Positions 1-8,996 of a stretch of 33,290 nt of DNA are shown here, one piece after another; position 1 is the first letter of the stretch, and the number at the start of each line of letters is the position of its first letter. Made by a program: the position numbers and the translations under genes. The notes below the pieces were generated by a model. That model worked only from the letters and a program-made list of their open reading frames with translations. It was not told the DNA's origin and did no database searches. Source of the DNA: an uncultured Flavobacterium sp. (GTDB lineage Bacteria; Bacteroidota; Bacteroidia; Flavobacteriales; Flavobacteriaceae); NCBI GenBank assembly GCA_947632215.1, contig CANROJ010000020.1, forward strand, positions 1 through 33,290, read 5' to 3'.

Positions 1-4
1 TCAC

Positions 5-44
5 AAAAAAAGGGACAAATCTAATTTTAGATTTGTCCTTTTTT
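5..44. terminator. Bidirectional terminator
   Basis: An 11-bp stem (13-23 with 28-38) and a 4-base loop are flanked by an A-run on the left and a T-run on the right, so it can end transcription from either side. It lies 15 bases past the stop of the reverse-strand DUF4252 gene. Confidence 0.85.
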
Positions 45-59
45 CTATAAGAAACTCCC

Positions 60-581
60 TTAGTTAGGAATTAAGTCTTTTACAGGTAGGTCCATCTTGT
101 GCATAATAGTTTTAATGTCTTTGGTGTTTAATTTACCTTCAAGTATAAATACCATATGTTGTTGATTACTATCATCAGATTCCATGTAAAGTAAGAAATC
201 TGAAAAGTTAGAATCTTTTACATTTTTATCTAAATATACGGTAACGGTATTTTGTTGGTTCCTTTCAGTAGAGTGTTGTATTAATTTTTTGTTAGCTACG
301 TGTTGTGTTACAGCTTGCCTCATTTGATCTTTAACTACATTATTGTTTGTAGAAAAGACTCTTAAGTTGTTCATATTTTTAATTATATCAAAATATGCTT
401 TTTCTTGTTGATTGCTTGGGTCTACTTTCACATTAGACATCATATCGAACATTTTCTTATTCACTATATAGCTGTTTACCTCTTTGTTGTTTTCGAATTT
501 TGAAAAACTGTCCTGACCAAAAGTAGGTCTTGCGAAAATTAAAGTAAATAGCAACAGGGTATAGGTTATAAAATTTCTCAT
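60..581 (-). CDS. DUF4252 domain protein, exported
   Basis: A 173-residue protein with an N-terminal signal peptide (MRNFITYTLLLFTLIFARPTFGQ region, cleavage likely after residue ~22). The mature part has the pattern I associate with DUF4252 proteins of Bacteroidetes: FxKFENNxEVxSxxVNKKMF near the start, then a predicted alpha/beta section ending in a short hydrophobic strand (MVFILEG). The frame stays open for 21 codons upstream, but the ATG at 581 gives a clean signal peptide, so I take it as the start. The molecular function of DUF4252 is unknown; the family is often found beside ECF sigma factor genes, which are not seen here. It is a single-gene unit ended by the hairpin at 5-44. Confidence 0.8.
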   Translation of the reverse strand: MRNFITYTLLLFTLIFARPTFGQDSFSKFENNKEVNSYIVNKKMFDMMSNVKVDPSNQQEKAYFDIIKNMNNLRVFSTNNNVVKDQMRQAVTQHVANKKLIQHSTERNQQNTVTVYLDKNVKDSNFSDFLLYMESDDSNQQHMVFILEGKLNTKDIKTIMHKMDLPVKDLIPN

Positions 582-904
582 ATTTATATAAATAATTACA
601 TTTAAGTGATGAGTGTAAAAAACATAAAAAACGATTTTGATCACACAATATTCAAGGGATCATTATTGTTTAATATTTTGAACATTAGTTATGTATGTGA
701 TTTTTATAAGATGTTTTTTTATCTATACATAATTTCAAGTACACTATAAATGTAAATAGTTTGCTTAAGTAAAAGTAGGGAGTTTTTTTTAAATATACTA
801 TTAATTAACTCTTTAGGTAGGTATTATAAAATTATCAAAGCTCTGTTTTTAAGTTAGTATATTATAAATAAAGGTTATTTTTGTCTTTTAATGTTTTTAG
901 CTAT
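582..904. other. Divergent intergenic region
   Basis: This AT-rich stretch lies between two divergent genes and I see no gene in it. TATTTTTG at 876-883 matches the Bacteroidetes -7 box (TAnnTTTG), 22 bases before the ATG of the solute-binding protein, with only a weak -33 candidate near 853-857. I looked for a cobalamin riboswitch and did not find its conserved core. Confidence 0.4.
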
Positions 905-2062
905 ATGAAATTCATACATTATTTTAGTCTTCTGCTAGGGGTAGTTTTTTTAGGAGTATCCTGTACAGAAAAACACAATCCAGAAGCACATCATACTCAT
1001 GAACATGAACATGATGAGAATCAAATTCTTTATGCTAAGGGGTTTTCGTTGAGAAATTTTCCCGATTTTACCTTGATGGAAGTAACTCAGCCTTGGCAAG
1101 GGGCTAATAATGTTTTTTCCTATGTTTTAGCTAAGGATCTTACTAAGATTCCGGATTCTTTAAAAAAAATGGAGGCCATAGAAATTCCTGTAAAGAATTT
1201 AGTGGCAACATCTACTACACATTTAGGAAGTATTGAGCTGTTAGGGGAGCAAACTTCCTTGATTGGATTTCCTGGCTTAAATTACATTTCTTCCAATACT
1301 TTTAGAGACTTAATTGACAGTGGGAAAATTTTAGAGCTGGGGTCCTCTGAACAAATGAATACCGAGTTATTATTAGATTTAAACCCACAGGTTGTTGTTG
1401 CCTCTGTATTAGATGACAGTAATAAAGTGTTAAATACTGTGCAGCAAAGTGGTATTAGGGTAATTTATAATGGGGACTGGGTAGAACAAACGGCATTAGG
1501 AAAAGCGGAGTGGATTAAATTCTTTGGTGCTTTGTATGATCAACAAGATAAGGCTGCTCGTTTGTTTAATCAAATTCAGCAAGACTATGATCAAGTACTA
1601 TCTGTATTAGAACAAGCTAAGGTTTTTCCTACAGTATATAGTGGAGCCATGTACCAAGATGTATGGTATTTGCCAGAAGGGCAGAGTTGGGCGGCAGAAC
1701 TTTTTAAGCAAGCCAAGAGTGATTATTTATGGTCACATTCCCAGGGTACCGGAAGTTTAGCTTTAGGTTTTGAAGCAGTGTATGACAAAGCTAAAGATGC
1801 TGAGTTTTGGTTTAATCCTGGTACCTTCGAATCCTTGAGTGAGATCAAAAAGGCTAGTATTCATTATACCGATTTTGAAGCTTTTAAAAATGCAAAAGTT
1901 TACTCTTTTGCCTTGACTAAAGGCCAAACAGGAGGTATTGTGTTTTATGAATTAGGCCCAACACGTCCAGATTTAGTATTAAAGGATTTGGCTGCAATTT
2001 TCCATCCTGAGTTGTTTCCAGGATATCAACCTATTTTTTATAAACTTTTACCTTATGAATAA
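905..2062 (+). CDS. ABC transporter solute-binding lipoprotein (BtuF/FecB-like)
   Basis: A 385-residue lipoprotein. A short hydrophobic segment ends in the lipobox LGVSC, followed by a His-rich stretch (HHTHEHEHDE) that could bind metal. The rest has the layout of the periplasmic-binding family with two lobes joined by a long helix: a first-lobe region around VATSTTHLGSIELLG, the region LLLDLNPQVVVAS, and a second lobe near the C-terminus with GGIVFYELGPTRPDLVLKDLAAIFHPEL. This family binds vitamin B12, iron-siderophores or haem; the ligand cannot be told here. An open frame starts at a TTG at 881, but that codon lies in the promoter -7 box, so the ATG at 905 is preferred. It overlaps the permease gene by 8 bases, implying coupled translation. 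Confidence 0.85.
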   Translation: MKFIHYFSLLLGVVFLGVSCTEKHNPEAHHTHEHEHDENQILYAKGFSLRNFPDFTLMEVTQPWQGANNVFSYVLAKDLTKIPDSLKKMEAIEIPVKNLVATSTTHLGSIELLGEQTSLIGFPGLNYISSNTFRDLIDSGKILELGSSEQMNTELLLDLNPQVVVASVLDDSNKVLNTVQQSGIRVIYNGDWVEQTALGKAEWIKFFGALYDQQDKAARLFNQIQQDYDQVLSVLEQAKVFPTVYSGAMYQDVWYLPEGQSWAAELFKQAKSDYLWSHSQGTGSLALGFEAVYDKAKDAEFWFNPGTFESLSEIKKASIHYTDFEAFKNAKVYSFALTKGQTGGIVFYELGPTRPDLVLKDLAAIFHPELFPGYQPIFYKLLPYE

Positions 2063-3077
2063 TAGAGTAGTAGCTTTATTGTTAGGTCTTTTTGTGGTTC
2101 TGTTATTGTGTTTTGTAGTAAATCTTTCTTTAGGCGGGGTAACTATACCTTTTAAAAGCATAATACAAGTTTTTATAGATCCTGAACAGGTAAAGTCAAC
2201 TTGGCAATATATTATTTTAAATTATCGCTTACCTAAGGCTATTACTGCTGTATTAGTAGGTATAGCACTCTCAGTTAGTGGTTTACTAATGCAGACTTTA
2301 TTTAGAAATCCAATAGCTGAACCTTATATACTTGGTGTTAGTTCTGGAGCTAGTTTAGGTGTTGCTTTTTTGTTTTTGGGAGCTTCTTTTTTACCCTCTA
2401 GTCTTTTGATTATTTTTACTTCTACCTATGGAGTAGCTTTAGTTAGTATTATAGGCAGTTTTGTCTTGTTGCTTGGAGTCTTAGGAGTTAGTTCAAAAGT
2501 TAATAATACAGTTACTATACTGATTGTGGGATTGATGTTTGGTAGCTTTACTAATGCTATTATTAATATTTTAACCTATTTCAGTAGTGCTGAAGACTTA
2601 AAGAGGTTTACTTTTTGGTCTATGGGAAGTTTAGGAAACTTGTCTTACGGTGTTTTAGTAGTATTTAGCGTTCTTTTGTTTATAGGTCTTGGTGCTTGTT
2701 TTTCTTTGATCAGAAAATTAGATGCTTTATTACTTGGAGATAGTTATGCTAGTTCTATGGGGATTTCGGTAAAAGTATTAAGGAATAAAATAATTCTTAT
2801 TACCGCTTTATTAGCTGGTATATCCACTGCTTTTGTGGGGCCTATTGCCTTTGTTGGTTTAGCGGTGCCGCATATGGGGCGCTTACTTTTTAAAACAAGT
2901 AGTCACCGTACTCTATTGTTGGCTTGTTTAGTATTAGGGCCTATTATTCTATTAATTTGTGATAGTTTAACTCAAATTAATAGTGATAGATACTTAATAC
3001 CTATTAATGCAATTACTTCTTTATTTGGTGCTCCTATTGTTGTGTGGTTGTTACTAGGTAAAAAAGCTCATCGATAG
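2055..3077 (+). CDS. FecCD-family ABC transporter permease
   Basis: A 340-residue, very hydrophobic protein with about 9-10 membrane segments and the family signatures: YRLPKAITAVLVGIALSVSG near residues 53-72, the segment NPIAEPYILGVSSGASLG that follows, and a C-terminal FVGPIAFVGLAVPHMGR loop, which in BtuC/FecCD proteins contacts the ATPase. It acts in the inner membrane as the channel for the upstream binding lipoprotein, whose gene it overlaps by 8 bases. No ATP-binding subunit gene follows; the next gene is tgt under its own promoter. The ATPase must be encoded elsewhere or shared. Substrate class (B12, siderophore or haem) is inferred from family only. Confidence 0.9.
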   Translation: MNNRVVALLLGLFVVLLLCFVVNLSLGGVTIPFKSIIQVFIDPEQVKSTWQYIILNYRLPKAITAVLVGIALSVSGLLMQTLFRNPIAEPYILGVSSGASLGVAFLFLGASFLPSSLLIIFTSTYGVALVSIIGSFVLLLGVLGVSSKVNNTVTILIVGLMFGSFTNAIINILTYFSSAEDLKRFTFWSMGSLGNLSYGVLVVFSVLLFIGLGACFSLIRKLDALLLGDSYASSMGISVKVLRNKIILITALLAGISTAFVGPIAFVGLAVPHMGRLLFKTSSHRTLLLACLVLGPIILLICDSLTQINSDRYLIPINAITSLFGAPIVVWLLLGKKAHR

Positions 3078-3118
3078 TGATAGTAATATAGATAAGATAA
3101 TTAAATAAAATAAAAAAC

Positions 3119-3148
3119 TTTGGCATCGATAGTTTTGCTTTATCTTTG
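3119..3148 (+). promoter_or_regulatory. Bacteroidetes-type promoter of tgt
   Basis: TTTG at 3119-3122, an 18-base spacer, then TATCTTTG at 3141-3148: an exact match to the TTTG/TAnnTTTG consensus of Bacteroidetes housekeeping promoters. The start codon of tgt is 19 bases downstream. It separates tgt from the ABC transporter genes. Confidence 0.8.
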
Positions 3149-3167
3149 CTAGCTGTAAATAGTTAAT

Positions 3168-4298
3168 ATGAAATTCGATTTATTGCATACCGATGCACAA
3201 TCACGTGCACGCGCCGGTAAGATTACTACAGATCATGGTGTAATTGAAACACCTATTTTTATGCCCGTAGGTACTGTTGCTACTGTAAAAGGGGTACATC
3301 AAAGAGAATTGAAACAAGAGATAAATCCAGATATTATTTTAGGTAATACTTATCATTTATACTTGCGTCCGAAAATGGATATTTTAAAGCAAGCTGGTGG
3401 TTTACATAAGTTTATGAACTGGGATAGAAATATACTTACAGATAGTGGTGGATTTCAAGTGTATTCCCTTTCGGCTAACCGAAAGATTAAAGAGGAGGGA
3501 GTTAAATTTAAATCTCACATTGATGGGTCTTATCACTTTTTCTCTCCAGAGAGTGTGATGAATGTACAAAGAACCATTGGGGCTGATATTATTATGGCCT
3601 TTGATGAATGTACACCTTATCCTTGTGATTACCATTATGCAAGACGTTCAATGCACCGTACACATCGTTGGTTGGATAGATGTATTAATCACCTAGAGAA
3701 AGAGCCAGAGCATTATGGATATTCTCAAACTTTTTTTCCAATTGTACAAGGGAGCACTTATAAAGACTTGAGAACCCAATCAGCCGAGTACATTGCTAAT
3801 GCAGGTGCTTTAGGAAACGCTATTGGAGGTTTGTCTGTTGGTGAACCAGCCGAGGAGATGTATGCTATGACTGATATCGTATGTGATATCTTACCAAAAG
3901 AAAAACCAAGGTATTTAATGGGTGTTGGTACGCCAAACAATATTTTAGAGAATATTGCTTTAGGAGTTGATATGTTTGACTGTGTAATGCCAACTAGAAA
4001 TGCTAGAAATGGTATGTTGTTTACTTCTGAAGGAACTATTAATATAAAGAATAGAAAGTGGGCAGATGACTTCTCACCGATTGACGTTAATGGTTATACA
4101 TGGGTAGATACGGAGTATTCTAAAGCATATTTACGTCATCTTTTTGCTGCAGATGAATCTTTAGGTAAGCAGATTGCTACTATCCATAACTTAGGTTTTT
4201 ATATGTGGTTAGTTAGAGAGGCTCGTCGTCAAATTTTAGCAGGTACCTTTACCCAATGGAAAAATGGTATGGTAAAGAAAATGGGACAGCGTTTATAA
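3168..4298 (+). CDS. tgt: tRNA-guanine transglycosylase
   Basis: A 376-residue enzyme that swaps guanine 34 for the queuosine precursor preQ1 in tRNAs with GUN anticodons. Conserved active-site parts are present: DSGGFQ with Asp92, AFDECTPYP with Asp146, the GGLSVGE substrate loop (~220-226), and DMFDCVMPTRNARNG with the nucleophile Asp271. Oddly, the C-terminal zinc site is missing: where CxCxxC normally precedes the AYLRHL motif, residues 309-314 read GYTWVD; the fourth ligand (His340 in TIHNLGF) is retained. The length is normal and no frameshift is visible, so this is probably a lineage variant rather than damage. It is the first gene of the block tgt-lptG-eamA, with 28 bases to lptG. Confidence 0.97.
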   Translation: MKFDLLHTDAQSRARAGKITTDHGVIETPIFMPVGTVATVKGVHQRELKQEINPDIILGNTYHLYLRPKMDILKQAGGLHKFMNWDRNILTDSGGFQVYSLSANRKIKEEGVKFKSHIDGSYHFFSPESVMNVQRTIGADIIMAFDECTPYPCDYHYARRSMHRTHRWLDRCINHLEKEPEHYGYSQTFFPIVQGSTYKDLRTQSAEYIANAGALGNAIGGLSVGEPAEEMYAMTDIVCDILPKEKPRYLMGVGTPNNILENIALGVDMFDCVMPTRNARNGMLFTSEGTINIKNRKWADDFSPIDVNGYTWVDTEYSKAYLRHLFAADESLGKQIATIHNLGFYMWLVREARRQILAGTFTQWKNGMVKKMGQRL

Positions 4299-4326
4299 AT
4301 TTTAAACAATAGCAAAAAAGTAGGTT

Positions 4327-5406
4327 ATGAAGATTATCGATTGGTATATTCTTAAACGATATTTGGTAAACTTTACGGTAATGTTGATGCTATTTGTACC
4401 CATCGGAATTGTGGTGGATGTTTCAGATAGAATTAATAAGATAATTAACAACAATGTACCTTTGGATGCAGTGTTGCTATATTATTTGAACTTTACTATT
4501 TATTTTGCCAATATGTTATTTCCGATTTTCTTGTTTATTTCCATTATTTGGTTTACATCAAAATTGGCAAATAATTACGAGATCATCGCTATATTAAGCT
4601 CAGGAATTTCTTTTAATCGATTTTTGAGACCCTACTTTATTGGAGCTACCATAGTATCTGTATTTGCATTGATAATGTCAGTGTTTATTGTACCTAAAGC
4701 TAGTGCTGGTTATAATGATTTTAGATATAAATATTTAACCAGAAGTGAGGTTAGAGAATCTCAAAATGTTTACCGACAGATTAGTGAGGATGAATTTATA
4801 TTTGTCAATAGTTTTTCTTTCGGAAGCAAGACTGGGTATAACTTCCTTTTAGAGCAGATGCAAGGTAATACTTTAAAGAGTAAAACAACCGCAAGTAGAA
4901 TTGTTTTTAAGCCTGAGACATCTACCTATATTTTACATGATTATTTTAAAAGAACTGTCGGAGAAGGTAGTCAAGATGATGTTTTGGAAAAAGCTCAACA
5001 AAAAGAGTTGAGTCTTGATTTTGATCTAGAGGATTTAACTCCTGTGGTCTATGCGGCTGAGACAATGTCTTTAAAAAATTTGAAAGCATTTATTGAGAAA
5101 GAACAATTAAGAGGTTCTTCTAATATAAATACCTATTTAATTGTTTTGTATAAAAAATACAGCATACCTGTGTCAGCTTTTATTTTGACTATTATTGCAG
5201 TATCTGTATCATCTATGCAAAGAAGAGGAGGGATGGGTGCTAATTTAGCTATTGGTATAGCACTAGCTTTCATCTACGTATTTTTTGATAAAGTTTTTAG
5301 TGTATTAGGGGAGGCCTCTAGTATTCCACCTTTATTAGCCGTTTGGATTCCCAATATAGTATTTGGAATTTTGGGACTTTATTTATTGAATAATGCGCGT
5401 AGATAA
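4327..5406 (+). CDS. lptG: LPS export ABC transporter permease (LptF/LptG family)
   Basis: A 359-residue YjgP/YjgQ-family protein. It has three membrane segments near the N-terminus (about 15-35, 55-80, 95-120), a central periplasmic beta-jellyroll part (about 125-270), and three C-terminal membrane segments. The N-terminus IIDWYILKRYLVNF and the conserved FANMLFPIFLFISIIWFTSKLANNYEIIAILSSGIS region are typical. It works in the inner membrane with LptB to pass lipopolysaccharide to the periplasmic bridge. LptF and LptG are hard to separate by eye, so the symbol is tentative. It lies 28 bases after tgt and overlaps the next gene by 14 bases. Confidence 0.9.
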   Translation: MKIIDWYILKRYLVNFTVMLMLFVPIGIVVDVSDRINKIINNNVPLDAVLLYYLNFTIYFANMLFPIFLFISIIWFTSKLANNYEIIAILSSGISFNRFLRPYFIGATIVSVFALIMSVFIVPKASAGYNDFRYKYLTRSEVRESQNVYRQISEDEFIFVNSFSFGSKTGYNFLLEQMQGNTLKSKTTASRIVFKPETSTYILHDYFKRTVGEGSQDDVLEKAQQKELSLDFDLEDLTPVVYAAETMSLKNLKAFIEKEQLRGSSNINTYLIVLYKKYSIPVSAFILTIIAVSVSSMQRRGGMGANLAIGIALAFIYVFFDKVFSVLGEASSIPPLLAVWIPNIVFGILGLYLLNNARR

Positions 5407-6286
5407 TATTAAAAGTTATATTTACCTACATATTATTGTATTTATATGGGGGTTTACTGCTATTTTAGGGCACTTAATTAGTTTAAGTGCTTTGCCTTTA
5501 GTCTGGTATAGAATAGCAATAGCTATTGTTACACTGGCTTTAGTTTTTGTACTTAAAAAACGTACCCTTGTTCTGTCTAAGAGTAAGTTAATACAGATTT
5601 TAGCAGCAGGTGGAATAATTGCTATGCATTGGTTAACGTTTTTCTGGGCTATAAAGGTTTCTAATATATCTGTAACCTTAGCCTGTCTTTCCACCGGTGC
5701 CTTTTTTGCTTCTATTTTAGAACCCATTATTTATAAGAGAAAAGTAGTGTTCTACGAGGTCTTTTTAGGATTAGTAGTTATTTCTGCTTTAGCATTGATT
5801 TTTAGTGTAAGTGGGGATTATGTAGAGGGAATAATACTTGCTTTATTAGCAGCTTTCCTGTCGGCCTTATTCTCTATTATAAATGCTAAGCTAGTAGTTC
5901 ATAGTGAACCTTATTTGATTACTTTCTATGAAATGGTTGGAGGGTTTGTGATCTTAAGCTTAGTATTGTTATTTAGCGGTGGCTTTACTATTGAATTTTT
6001 CCAAATTAGTAGCAGTGATTGGTTTTGGTTAATTATTTTAGGCGTATTTTGCACTGCTTTTGCCTTTTTAGGCTCTGTGTATATTTTAAAGGATTTAAGT
6101 CCATATACGGTAATGCTAACCATAAATTTAGAGCCAGTTTATGGTATTTTACTTGCATTAGTTTTATTTAAGGATTCAGAGGCCATGAATTCCACTTTTT
6201 ATGTAGGAGCAGCCTTGATATTGAGTACAGTAATAGCTAATGGCATTTTAAAAAATAGAAAAAAGAGAAAACTTGCTGTTAAATAG
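5393..6286 (+). CDS. EamA-family (DMT) transporter
   Basis: A 297-residue membrane protein with ten predicted membrane segments arranged as two EamA repeats. The first carries HIIVFIWGFTAILG at the start and the conserved ALPLVWYR region; the second ends with LEPVYGILLALVLFKDSE, the signature that closes the second repeat. Members export small metabolites such as amino acids; the substrate here is unknown. The C-terminal tail is strongly basic (KNRKKRKL), which fits a cytoplasmic end. Its ATG lies inside the last codons of lptG (14-base overlap), so the two are co-translated. Confidence 0.88.
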   Translation: MRVDNIKSYIYLHIIVFIWGFTAILGHLISLSALPLVWYRIAIAIVTLALVFVLKKRTLVLSKSKLIQILAAGGIIAMHWLTFFWAIKVSNISVTLACLSTGAFFASILEPIIYKRKVVFYEVFLGLVVISALALIFSVSGDYVEGIILALLAAFLSALFSIINAKLVVHSEPYLITFYEMVGGFVILSLVLLFSGGFTIEFFQISSSDWFWLIILGVFCTAFAFLGSVYILKDLSPYTVMLTINLEPVYGILLALVLFKDSEAMNSTFYVGAALILSTVIANGILKNRKKRKLAVK

Positions 6287-6316
6287 TTTATCTATTAGCG
6301 GAAACTTTTATCTTTG
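6287..6316 (+). promoter_or_regulatory. Promoter of accA
   Basis: TTTA at 6287-6290, an 18-base spacer, and TATCTTTG at 6309-6316 match the Bacteroidetes consensus except for one base in the -33 box. The ATG of accA is 33 bases further on. Confidence 0.7.
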
Positions 6317-6349
6317 TAAATTGTAATTGAAACTAAAACTTATTCAGAA

Positions 6350-7303
6350 ATGGAATATTTAGATTTTGAACTTCCTATTAAAGAACTTGAGGACCAGTTA
6401 AAAAAATGTACGTTGATTGGTGAAGAATCAGATGTAGATGTGTCAACGACTTGTAAGCAAATCGAAACTAAACTTGAAGAAACTAAAAAGAGTATATACA
6501 AAAACCTAAGCGCTTGGCAGCGTGTTCAATTGTCTAGACATCCTAATAGACCATATACAATTGACTATATTAAGGCTTTATGTGGAGATACTTTTTTAGA
6601 ATTATTTGGGGATAGAAACGTAAAAGATGATAAGGCAATGATTGGGGGTCTTGGAAAGATCGGAGATCAAAGTTTTATGTTTATAGGCCAACAAAAAGGT
6701 TTTAATACTAAAACCAGACAGTATCGTAATTTCGGTATGGCTAATCCTGAAGGATATAGAAAAGCCTTACGTTTGATGCAAATGGCAGAGAAATACAACG
6801 TGCCTATTGTTACTTTAATTGATACTCCAGGAGCATATCCAGGATTAGAAGCTGAAGAAAGAGGTCAAGGAGAGGCTATCGCACGTAATATTTACGAGAT
6901 GTTCCGTATCAAAGTGCCTATTATTTGTATTATCATTGGAGAAGGAGCCTCTGGAGGAGCCTTAGGTATTGGTGTTGGAGATAGAGTTACTATGTTAGAG
7001 AATACTTGGTATTCTGTTATTTCTCCTGAATCTTGTTCATCTATTTTATGGAGAAGTTGGGAGTACAAAGAACTCGCTGCTGATGCACTAAAACTTACTT
7101 CTTATGATATGAAGAAAAATAAGTTAATAGACGCTATTATTGCTGAGCCACTTGGCGGAGCACATTCTGATAGAGAAGCTACTTTTTTAGCAGTTAAAAA
7201 TTATATTGTAGATACTTATAGCGAGCTTAAAAGTTTACCTACACAGAAGCTTATTGATACTCGTATGGAAAAATATTTTGACATGGGAGAGTACAAAGAC
7301 TAG
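6350..7303 (+). CDS. accA: Acetyl-CoA carboxylase carboxyltransferase, alpha subunit
   Basis: A 317-residue protein, the usual length. It forms the carboxyltransferase with AccD and makes malonyl-CoA, the first committed step of fatty acid synthesis, in the cytoplasm. Visible family hallmarks are the N-terminal helical part ([10 protein letters not shown]), the [14 protein letters not shown] motif near residues 62-75, [19 protein letters not shown], and the oxyanion-forming [16 protein letters not shown], followed by [15 protein letters not shown]. It has its own promoter and a strong terminator, so it is a single-gene unit. The biotin ligase that would load the partner carrier protein lies 8 kb downstream (15384-16115). 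Confidence 0.97.
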   Translation: MEYLDFELPIKELEDQLKKCTLIGEESDVDVSTTCKQIETKLEETKKSIYKNLSAWQRVQLSRHPNRPYTIDYIKALCGDTFLELFGDRNVKDDKAMIGGLGKIGDQSFMFIGQQKGFNTKTRQYRNFGMANPEGYRKALRLMQMAEKYNVPIVTLIDTPGAYPGLEAEERGQGEAIARNIYEMFRIKVPIICIIIGEGASGGALGIGVGDRVTMLENTWYSVISPESCSSILWRSWEYKELAADALKLTSYDMKKNKLIDAIIAEPLGGAHSDREATFLAVKNYIVDTYSELKSLPTQKLIDTRMEKYFDMGEYKD

Positions 7304-7324
7304 TACTTTTTATTATTATAATAC

Positions 7325-7357
7325 AAAAAAATCCGAGACCTATCTCGGATTTTTTTA
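7325..7357. terminator. Terminator after accA
   Basis: An 8-bp stem (ATCCGAGA 7331-7338 with TCTCGGAT 7343-7350) and 4-base loop, with a 6-base A-run before and a 7-base T-run after. Likely active in both directions. Confidence 0.9.
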
Positions 7358-7416
7358 TTCACAGTTATTTGTTTTTTTAAGTGGCTAGAATTAAAAAAAA
7401 GGTTTAATTTCGCAAT

Positions 7417-8961
7417 ATGGAACACGCTAATGATTTACGCCCAATGAAGTCTTTTTCAAAAGAAATTATTTCTTTCGAAAAAGGAAAGCTACCACCTCAA
7501 GTTGTTGATTTAGAGGAGGCAGTGTTGGGGGCAATGATGATAGATAAAAAAGGTATCGATGAGGTAATTGATATTCTGCAACCTGAAGCTTTTTATAAAG
7601 AAGCACATAAGTATATTTTTGAAGCCATTGATCAATTATTTGTTGGTAATCAACCAATTGATTTATTAACTGTTTCTACACAGTTAAGAACAAATGGTAA
7701 ACTTGAAGCTGTGGGAGGGGAGTATTATTTAGTAGGATTAACTCAAAAGATTACATCTTCTGCTCATATTGAGTTTCACTCTCGTATTATTTTACAAAAA
7801 TTTATTCAACGTAGTTTAATTAGAATTTCTAATGAAATTATTGAAGAAGCATACGATGAATCTAGTGATGTTTTTAATCTTTTAGATAAAGCGGAGGCCC
7901 GTTTATATGAAGTTACCCAAGGTAATATAAAGAAGAGTTCTGAAACAGCTCAGAGTCTAGTTGCTCAAGCTAAAAAAAGAATTGAAGAGATTAGTACCAA
8001 GGAGGGTTTAAGTGGTCTACCTACAGGCTTTCATAAGCTTGATGATTTAACTTCTGGATGGCAGCCTAGTGATTTAATTATTATTGCAGCACGTCCTGGT
8101 ATGGGAAAAACTGCTTTTGTTTTATCTATGGCCAGAAATATTGCTATTGATGCAGGACAAGGGGTAGCTTTTTTCTCCTTAGAGATGTCTTCCGTTCAGC
8201 TTATTACTCGTTTGATTTCATCCGAGACGGGGTTAAGTTCTGAGAAATTACGTACAGGTAAATTAGAGAAACACGAATGGGAGCAATTAAATGTAAAGGT
8301 GAAAGATTTAGAGAGAGCACCTTTGTTTATCGATGATACTCCTTCTTTGTCTATATTTGATTTACGTGCCAAGGCTAGACGACTTGCTTCGCAGCATGGA
8401 ATAAAATTGATTGTAATAGACTATTTACAGTTAATGACTGCTGGAGGAAATCAAAAAGGAGGAGGAAATAGAGAACAAGAAATTTCTACAATTTCTAGAA
8501 ACCTAAAAGCTTTGGCTAAAGAGCTGAATATTCCTGTAATTGCATTGTCACAGTTATCACGTGCAGTAGAAACACGTGGAACTTCTAAACGTCCTTTATT
8601 ATCGGATTTAAGGGAGTCGGGTGCTATTGAGCAAGATGCGGATATTGTATCTTTTATTTATCGTCCGGAATATTATAAAATTGATGAATGGGATGATGAA
8701 GAGCATACACCAACCCAAGGACAAGCAGAGTTTATTATCGCTAAACACAGAAATGGTGGATTGGATAATATTCGTTTACAGTTCTTAGGGCAATTTGGTA
8801 AGTTTGACAATCTTGAAGATGATTTACTTAGTGATGGCGGAATGTATTTCTCTGCCATGAATGAAGAAGGGCGCGCTCAAGGTGGTTTAAATAATATTAC
8901 CAGTCATTTACCTCCTGCTAATCAGGTTTTTAGTGCTAATGATGATGATGTGCCATTTTAA
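7417..8961 (+). CDS. dnaB: Replicative DNA helicase DnaB
   Basis: A 514-residue hexameric 5'-3' helicase that unwinds DNA at the replication fork. The N-terminal DnaB domain (~28-130, LPPQVVDLEEAVLGAMMID) is followed by a linker and the RecA-like ATPase domain: Walker A ARPGMGKT at 225-232, Walker B LIVIDYLQLM, the SQLSRAVE motif, and the C-terminal LSDLRESGAIEQDADIVSFIYRPEYY region with the arginine finger. The C-terminus continues past the helicase core as a ~60-residue acidic tail ending NDDDVPF. Such acidic, Asp-Pro-Phe tails are usual for single-stranded DNA binding protein; a similar end is common in DnaB of this group, as far as I recall. A TAATTTCG -7-like box lies at 7405-7412. Confidence 0.97.
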   Translation: MEHANDLRPMKSFSKEIISFEKGKLPPQVVDLEEAVLGAMMIDKKGIDEVIDILQPEAFYKEAHKYIFEAIDQLFVGNQPIDLLTVSTQLRTNGKLEAVGGEYYLVGLTQKITSSAHIEFHSRIILQKFIQRSLIRISNEIIEEAYDESSDVFNLLDKAEARLYEVTQGNIKKSSETAQSLVAQAKKRIEEISTKEGLSGLPTGFHKLDDLTSGWQPSDLIIIAARPGMGKTAFVLSMARNIAIDAGQGVAFFSLEMSSVQLITRLISSETGLSSEKLRTGKLEKHEWEQLNVKVKDLERAPLFIDDTPSLSIFDLRAKARRLASQHGIKLIVIDYLQLMTAGGNQKGGGNREQEISTISRNLKALAKELNIPVIALSQLSRAVETRGTSKRPLLSDLRESGAIEQDADIVSFIYRPEYYKIDEWDDEEHTPTQGQAEFIIAKHRNGGLDNIRLQFLGQFGKFDNLEDDLLSDGGMYFSAMNEEGRAQGGLNNITSHLPPANQVFSANDDDVPF

Positions 8962-8996
8962 TTAGTAAAGGGTATATTTACGTATTTGAAAAAAAA

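Noticed and set aside
582..904. Cobalamin riboswitch before the binding protein and permease genes
   Set aside because: I did not see the conserved B12-box core or a suitable fold; the region is plain AT-rich sequence.
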